Position numbers and translations under genes: made by a program. This document shows, in pieces, positions 6,912 through 9,160 of a stretch of DNA of 9,160 nt (within the stretch, counting starts at the first letter, position 1; each line of letters starts with the position of its first letter). Origin of the DNA: JAAYZQ01 sp041300865 (GTDB taxonomy: Bacteria; Chloroflexota; Anaerolineae; JAAYZQ01); NCBI GenBank assembly GCA_041300865.1, contig JBFYTF010000505.1:1-9160 (forward strand). Direction: 5' to 3'. The notes under the pieces were generated by a model. It was given only the letters and a program-made list of their open reading frames with translations. It had not been told where the DNA came from and ran no database searches.

Positions 6912-7367
6912 CTAATCGCGGGCCAGGCGGGCGGCGACGGCGCCCAGGGCGGCGACGAGGCCGCCAAAGACAAAGCCCCAGAACCAGGCGAGGGGATACG
7001 CAGCCAGCGGCGGTCGTCCACCGCTGATCTCCGAGTCAACCTCCGGACCGGGAGGCCAGCCCAGGCGCCGCAGGGTAAGCTCAACTGTGGGGGCGACGGC
7101 GCCTGCCAGGCCACCGGCCAAAAAGGCGTCTTCGTTGCTGAAGCCGTACCGCCGGACACCCACCCAGCCGATCCGCCCCCAAACCAGGCCGCTTACAGGT
7201 CCCAGGATGTTCTGCACCAAGGTAGCCGTTTTGGTGCGCCACTTCAGCAGCCTCGCCAGCACGGGCAAGGTTAGAATCCAACTGCTGGCCGCCACCACCG
7301 TCGCGCGGGCCACGCGCCAGCGCGCCGGCCACGTGCTGCCAGAAGCCTCCGTTGTGATGTTCTGCAT
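6912..7367 (-). CDS. Small integral membrane protein of unknown function
   Basis: This 151-residue protein is not recognised as a named family. Three hydrophobic stretches are visible: about 20-40 (RATVVAASSWILTLPVLARL), about 81-96 (glycine-rich FLAGGLAGAVAPTVEL) and about 122-147 (AAYPLAWFWGFVFGGLVAAL), with a charged loop PPGPEVDSEISGGRPP (105-120) between the last two. The small-residue pattern GGLAGA and the third segment suggest packed membrane helices. The ATG at 7367 has GGAGGAG 4 nt upstream and a probable extended -10 promoter about 30 bp upstream; a longer reading would extend beyond that promoter and is unlikely. It is the first gene of the leftward set and sits 6 bp before the SGNH hydrolase gene, so the two probably work together, perhaps with the membrane protein anchoring the soluble enzyme. 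That link is inference. Confidence 0.75.
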   Translation of the reverse strand: MQNITTEASGSTWPARWRVARATVVAASSWILTLPVLARLLKWRTKTATLVQNILGPVSGLVWGRIGWVGVRRYGFSNEDAFLAGGLAGAVAPTVELTLRRLGWPPGPEVDSEISGGRPPLAAYPLAWFWGFVFGGLVAALGAVAARLARD

Positions 7368-7394
7368 CTCGCTCCTCCACACGAGGTCCGGGCC

Positions 7395-7403
7395 ATTGTA
7401 CCA
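7395..7403 (-). promoter_or_regulatory. Extended -10 promoter for the leftward membrane-protein/SGNH pair
   Basis: The minus strand reads TGGTACAAT: a TGn extension plus TACAAT, 5/6 to the -10 consensus. No good -35 lies 16-18 bp upstream (GTGCGC/TGCGCA). The predicted start is about 20 nt before the ATG at 7367, leaving a short leader that contains the GGAGGAG ribosome site. Confidence 0.55.
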
Positions 7404-7430
7404 CAGTTCCGGATTTTGCGCACAGCGGGG

Positions 7431-7448
7431 AGTGGGCTGTGATCCACT
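7431..7448. repeat. Short inverted repeat between the divergent promoters
   Basis: AGTGG (7431-7435) and CCACT (7444-7448) are separated by 8 bp. The element lies between the leftward -10 and the rightward -35 sites, where a regulator of both promoters could bind. It is short enough to be chance. Confidence 0.25.
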
Positions 7449-7488
7449 GCAGGCCACAGGCTCCAGGCAGGCAGCGCCGGGGGCCCAT

Positions 7489-7517
7489 TTGCCGACCCGC
7501 GGCGGTAGGTGTATAAT
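7489..7517 (+). promoter_or_regulatory. Sigma-70-type promoter of the VIT-family transporter gene
   Basis: TTGCCG (7489-7494), a 17-bp spacer and a perfect TATAAT (7512-7517) form a strong housekeeping promoter. The start is predicted near 7524, giving a leader of about 25 nt with AGGAGG at 7537-7542, 7 nt before the ATG. No obvious iron-regulator operator was recognised. Confidence 0.75.
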
Positions 7518-7549
7518 GTTCAGCACATCTACCACCAGGAGGACCTGCT

Positions 7550-8353
7550 ATGAGCTTCATGAAACGCCTGGACGAGGCGCGCGCCGCCTACCAAAAGAAG
7601 GATGTGGACGCCTCAGCAGCAGCCCACTCGCCCGCCGCCATCTCGCGGGCAGCCGAGCACCACGGCGGCGCCAGCCACCAGTACATCGGCGACATGGTCT
7701 ATGGCGGCCTGGACGGCATCGTCACCACCTTTGCCATTGTCAGCGGCGTGGCGGGCGCCAACCTCGGCTCCGGCGTGATCCTCATCCTCGGGCTGGCCAA
7801 CCTGTTGGCCGACGGGCTGTCCATGGCCGCCGGCGCCTTTCTCTCATTGAAGAGCGAAAGGGAGTACTATGCCCGCGAGCGCGAGCGGGAGACGTGGGAG
7901 ATCGAGCACTTTCCCGACGGCGAGCGCAGCGAGATGGTCGAGATCTATCGGGCCAAGGGCTACAGCCGGGAGGACGCCGAGTCGCTGATGGACATCCAGA
8001 GCAAGGACCGCGGTCTGTGGGTGGACGCCATGATGGTTCACGAGCTGGGCCTGCTGCCCGACGACCGCCAGCCACTGCGCAGCGCGCTGGCCACCTTCCT
8101 GGCTTTCCTTGTGGCCGGCTCTGTACCACTGCTGATCTACTTGCTGGGCCTCGTGGTGCCTATGGACGCTACTTTGTCTTTTCGCCTGGCCCTCGTGCTC
8201 TCGGGGCTTGCCCTCTTTGCCCTGGGTGCAGCCAAGGTGTTTGTCACGGAGAGGAGCTGGTTTCGCAGCGGGCTGGAGATGCTGCTCGTCGGCGGGCTGG
8301 CAGCGACAGTTGCTTACCTGGTCGGCTACCTGCTGCAAGGACTCGGCGGCTAG
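7550..8353 (+). CDS. VIT1/CCC1-family iron/manganese transporter
   Basis: This 267-residue integral membrane protein belongs to the VIT1/CCC1 family, which moves Fe2+ and Mn2+ out of the cytoplasm, usually in exchange for protons. YIGDMVYGGLDGIVTTFAIVS (45-65) is the family's first helix with D55; LANLLADGLSMAAGAFLSL (82-100) is the second, with D88 and M92 at positions resembling the ion-path Asp and Met known in plant VIT1. A Glu-rich cytoplasmic segment (102-175; EREYYARERERETWEIEHF, MMVHELGLLPDD) matches the metal-binding domain between helices 2 and 3. Helices 3-5 lie at about 178-200, 208-231 and 242-264, giving the expected five. The first 44 residues are an extra helical stretch with two adjacent His (37-38). 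The ATG has AGGAGG 7 nt upstream. No terminator was found before the next promoter at 8408. Confidence 0.9.
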   Translation: MSFMKRLDEARAAYQKKDVDASAAAHSPAAISRAAEHHGGASHQYIGDMVYGGLDGIVTTFAIVSGVAGANLGSGVILILGLANLLADGLSMAAGAFLSLKSEREYYARERERETWEIEHFPDGERSEMVEIYRAKGYSREDAESLMDIQSKDRGLWVDAMMVHELGLLPDDRQPLRSALATFLAFLVAGSVPLLIYLLGLVVPMDATLSFRLALVLSGLALFALGAAKVFVTERSWFRSGLEMLLVGGLAATVAYLVGYLLQGLGG

Positions 8354-8358
8354 CCGGC

Positions 8359-8371
8359 TTTGTCAGACAAA
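8359..8371. repeat. 13-bp palindrome after the transporter gene
   Basis: TTTGTCAGACAAA is a perfect 6-bp inverted repeat around one central base. It sits 6 bp after the transporter stop codon and about 37 bp upstream of the next -35 box. The small centre makes it a poor RNA hairpin and a better candidate protein-binding site. Confidence 0.4.
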
Positions 8372-8407
8372 CGTCAGGTTTTGGCCTTTCGCCTGGGCAA
8401 CGTTCTC

Positions 8408-8436
8408 TTGTCCCTGGCGTAAAATGGGTGTATAAT
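8408..8436 (+). promoter_or_regulatory. Sigma-70-type promoter of the coiled-coil/SPFH operon
   Basis: TTGTCC (8408-8413), a 17-bp spacer and a perfect TATAAT (8431-8436). The predicted start is near 8443, giving a long leader of about 105 nt. The ten bases GGTGTATAAT around the -10 are identical to those of the transporter promoter at 7508-7517. Confidence 0.7.
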
Positions 8437-8438
8437 AA

Positions 8439-8457
8439 GTGCGGTTCAAAGCCGCAC
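8439..8457. repeat. Inverted repeat across the predicted transcription start
   Basis: GTGCGG (8439-8444) and CCGCAC (8452-8457) are perfect inverted repeats separated by 7 bp. The element begins 2 bp after the -10 box and covers the expected +1, the usual place for a repressor operator. If transcription starts further upstream than predicted it could also fold in the RNA. Confidence 0.5.
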
Positions 8458-8464
8458 CACGAAG

Positions 8465-8499
8465 GTGGCGCGTCTCCGGACGCGACTACACGTTGCCAC
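8465..8499 (+). promoter_or_regulatory. Foldable 5' leader with a UCCG tetraloop hairpin
   Basis: CGCGTC (8469-8474) and GACGCG (8479-8484) form a perfect 6-bp stem closed by the stable UNCG-type loop UCCG. GTGG (8465-8468) and CCAC (8496-8499) can pair outside it. A competing hairpin uses CGCACC (8453-8458) with GGTGGCG (8464-8470), so alternative folds are possible. It does not match a riboswitch class I recognise. Confidence 0.4.
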
Positions 8500-8547
8500 G
8501 CTGCACTGTTGAGACGAGATCCAAACCAATGGGAGGGGTAACAAACG

Positions 8548-9108
8548 ATGGACCAAGGAGAAAGCACCGATCCGCAGGAGACGGGAGACCTGCGAGAGAC
8601 CGTCCAGGCGTCGCTCGGCGGCCTGGAGAGCCTGGTGGGCAAGATCCCAGGCTACCAGGGTTACAAGCAGAAGGAACTGAGGCGTGAAGCCGACAAGCTG
8701 CTGCGCATGCAGGTGGCCGCCAAGCTCGGCGATCAGCGCAAGCGCATCAGCGGGCTACAGAACAAGCTGGTGAGCCAGGCACAGATCGAGTTCCTCGACG
8801 ACATGGAGCGCGCCGTCCTCAAGCTGCAGATCCTCATCGATCGCATCAGCACTGCGTCCTACGGCTATGCCGGCCTGTTCGATGCGATCAAGGTGAAGGA
8901 AGAACAGCTCGACGCCCTGTACGAATACGACAGCGAGATGCTGGCCCACGTCGACGAGGTGGCTGCGGATGTCGACGAGGTCGGGTCGGCAGTCGCGGCG
9001 CGCGAGGGCATTGCCGAGGCCATCGAGGATCTGGTAGAGACGATCGACCAGGCCAACACGACGTTTGACCACCGGCACGAAGCCATCTTGCACGCCGAGA
9101 CCTACTAG
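8548..9108 (+). CDS. Helical coiled-coil protein preceding an SPFH-type gene
   Basis: This is a 186-residue soluble, charged, mostly helical protein without signal peptide or membrane segment. After a flexible acidic N-terminus (1-20) comes a motif that looks conserved, IPGYQGYKQKELRREADKLL (33-52). Long helices follow with heptad-like hydrophobic spacing (about 55-103), then SYGYAGLFDAIKVKEEQLDALYEYD (104-128), then another helix (about 130-182) rich in Asp and Glu. I recall similar uncharacterised proteins beside SPFH-domain genes in Chloroflexota but know no assigned function. The ATG at 8548 has GGGAGGGG (8531-8538) 9 nt upstream. The next gene starts 20 bp after its stop, so the two should be co-transcribed. 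By context it may be a partner or cargo adaptor of the SPFH protein; PspA/ESCRT-III-like behaviour is possible but no clear homology is seen. Confidence 0.8.
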   Translation: MDQGESTDPQETGDLRETVQASLGGLESLVGKIPGYQGYKQKELRREADKLLRMQVAAKLGDQRKRISGLQNKLVSQAQIEFLDDMERAVLKLQILIDRISTASYGYAGLFDAIKVKEEQLDALYEYDSEMLAHVDEVAADVDEVGSAVAAREGIAEAIEDLVETIDQANTTFDHRHEAILHAETY

Positions 9109-9128
9109 CAAAGGACAGGAGGAAGGCA

Positions 9129-9160
9129 ATGGCACGCATTATAGACGTGATTGAGGCACC
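9129..9160 (+). CDS. Start of probable SPFH-domain (COG4260-like) protein (partial)
   Basis: Only ten full codons are visible, MARIIDVIEA, preceded by AGGAGG (9117-9122) 6 nt before the ATG. The beginning M-A-x-I-I-D-V-I-E is characteristic of SPFH-domain proteins of the COG4260 'virion core protein-like' group, which assemble on membranes as scaffolds. The call rests on this short N-terminus and the operon position, so it is tentative. Confidence 0.55.
   Translation, partial: MARIIDVIEA

Noticed and set aside
8372..8407. Possible terminator after the transporter gene
   Set aside because: Only short, conflicting pairings (GGC/GCC, CAGG/CCTG) are available and there is no stem followed by a T-run.
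7087..8541. A 484-codon plus-strand frame spanning the divergent promoters and the transporter gene
   Set aside because: It runs antisense to the membrane protein, through two promoter regions, and out of frame through a gene with clear VIT motifs.

Overview
The window is about 65% G+C and looks like chromosomal DNA of a Chloroflexota bacterium, probably of the Anaerolineae/Caldilineae type. Three things point there. A secreted multidomain protein ends in a YLPLL-type tail, which is common at the C-termini of exported proteins of that phylum. The SPFH-type gene at the right edge and its coiled-coil partner look familiar from that group. So does the set LysM/M23 peptidase, DUF192, HD hydrolase, mutase-like metalloenzyme and adenosine-specific kinase. 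This assignment is from memory of protein families, not from a search.

Layout: eight genes on the minus strand fill positions 1-7367, and two complete genes plus the start of a third lie on the plus strand from 7550 to the right edge. The two sets diverge from a 182-bp region (7368-7549) with a promoter facing each way. Reading leftward in the direction of transcription, the minus-strand genes are: a small membrane protein and a cytoplasmic SGNH (GDSL) hydrolase with an extra C-terminal domain; a secreted beta-sandwich protein; then a tight five-gene run of adenosine-specific kinase, alkaline-phosphatase-superfamily metalloenzyme, HD-domain phosphohydrolase, DUF192 protein and a secreted LysM/M23 peptidase that runs off the left edge. 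Gaps within the run are 5 bp, a 4-bp ATGA overlap, 18 bp and a 14-bp overlap, so it is very likely one transcript. Three of its products (kinase, mutase-like enzyme, HD nucleotidase-like enzyme) fit nucleoside/nucleotide phosphate metabolism; the last is a cell-envelope hydrolase.

On the plus strand, a VIT1/CCC1-type iron/manganese transporter has a good sigma-70 promoter (TTGCCG-17-TATAAT). It is followed by a second promoter (TTGTCC-17-TATAAT) with an inverted repeat across its predicted start site and a foldable leader of about 105 nt. That promoter serves a 186-residue helical, coiled-coil protein, followed 20 bp later by the first codons of a probable SPFH-domain (COG4260-like) membrane-scaffold protein.

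No rRNA, tRNA, CRISPR array, insertion sequence or phage gene was seen. The more unusual points are a probable catalytically dead zinc-peptidase-like domain fused to the SGNH hydrolase, a self-complementary Shine-Dalgarno sequence matching 11 nt of the 16S tail, and the palindrome-rich leader of the coiled-coil/SPFH operon.
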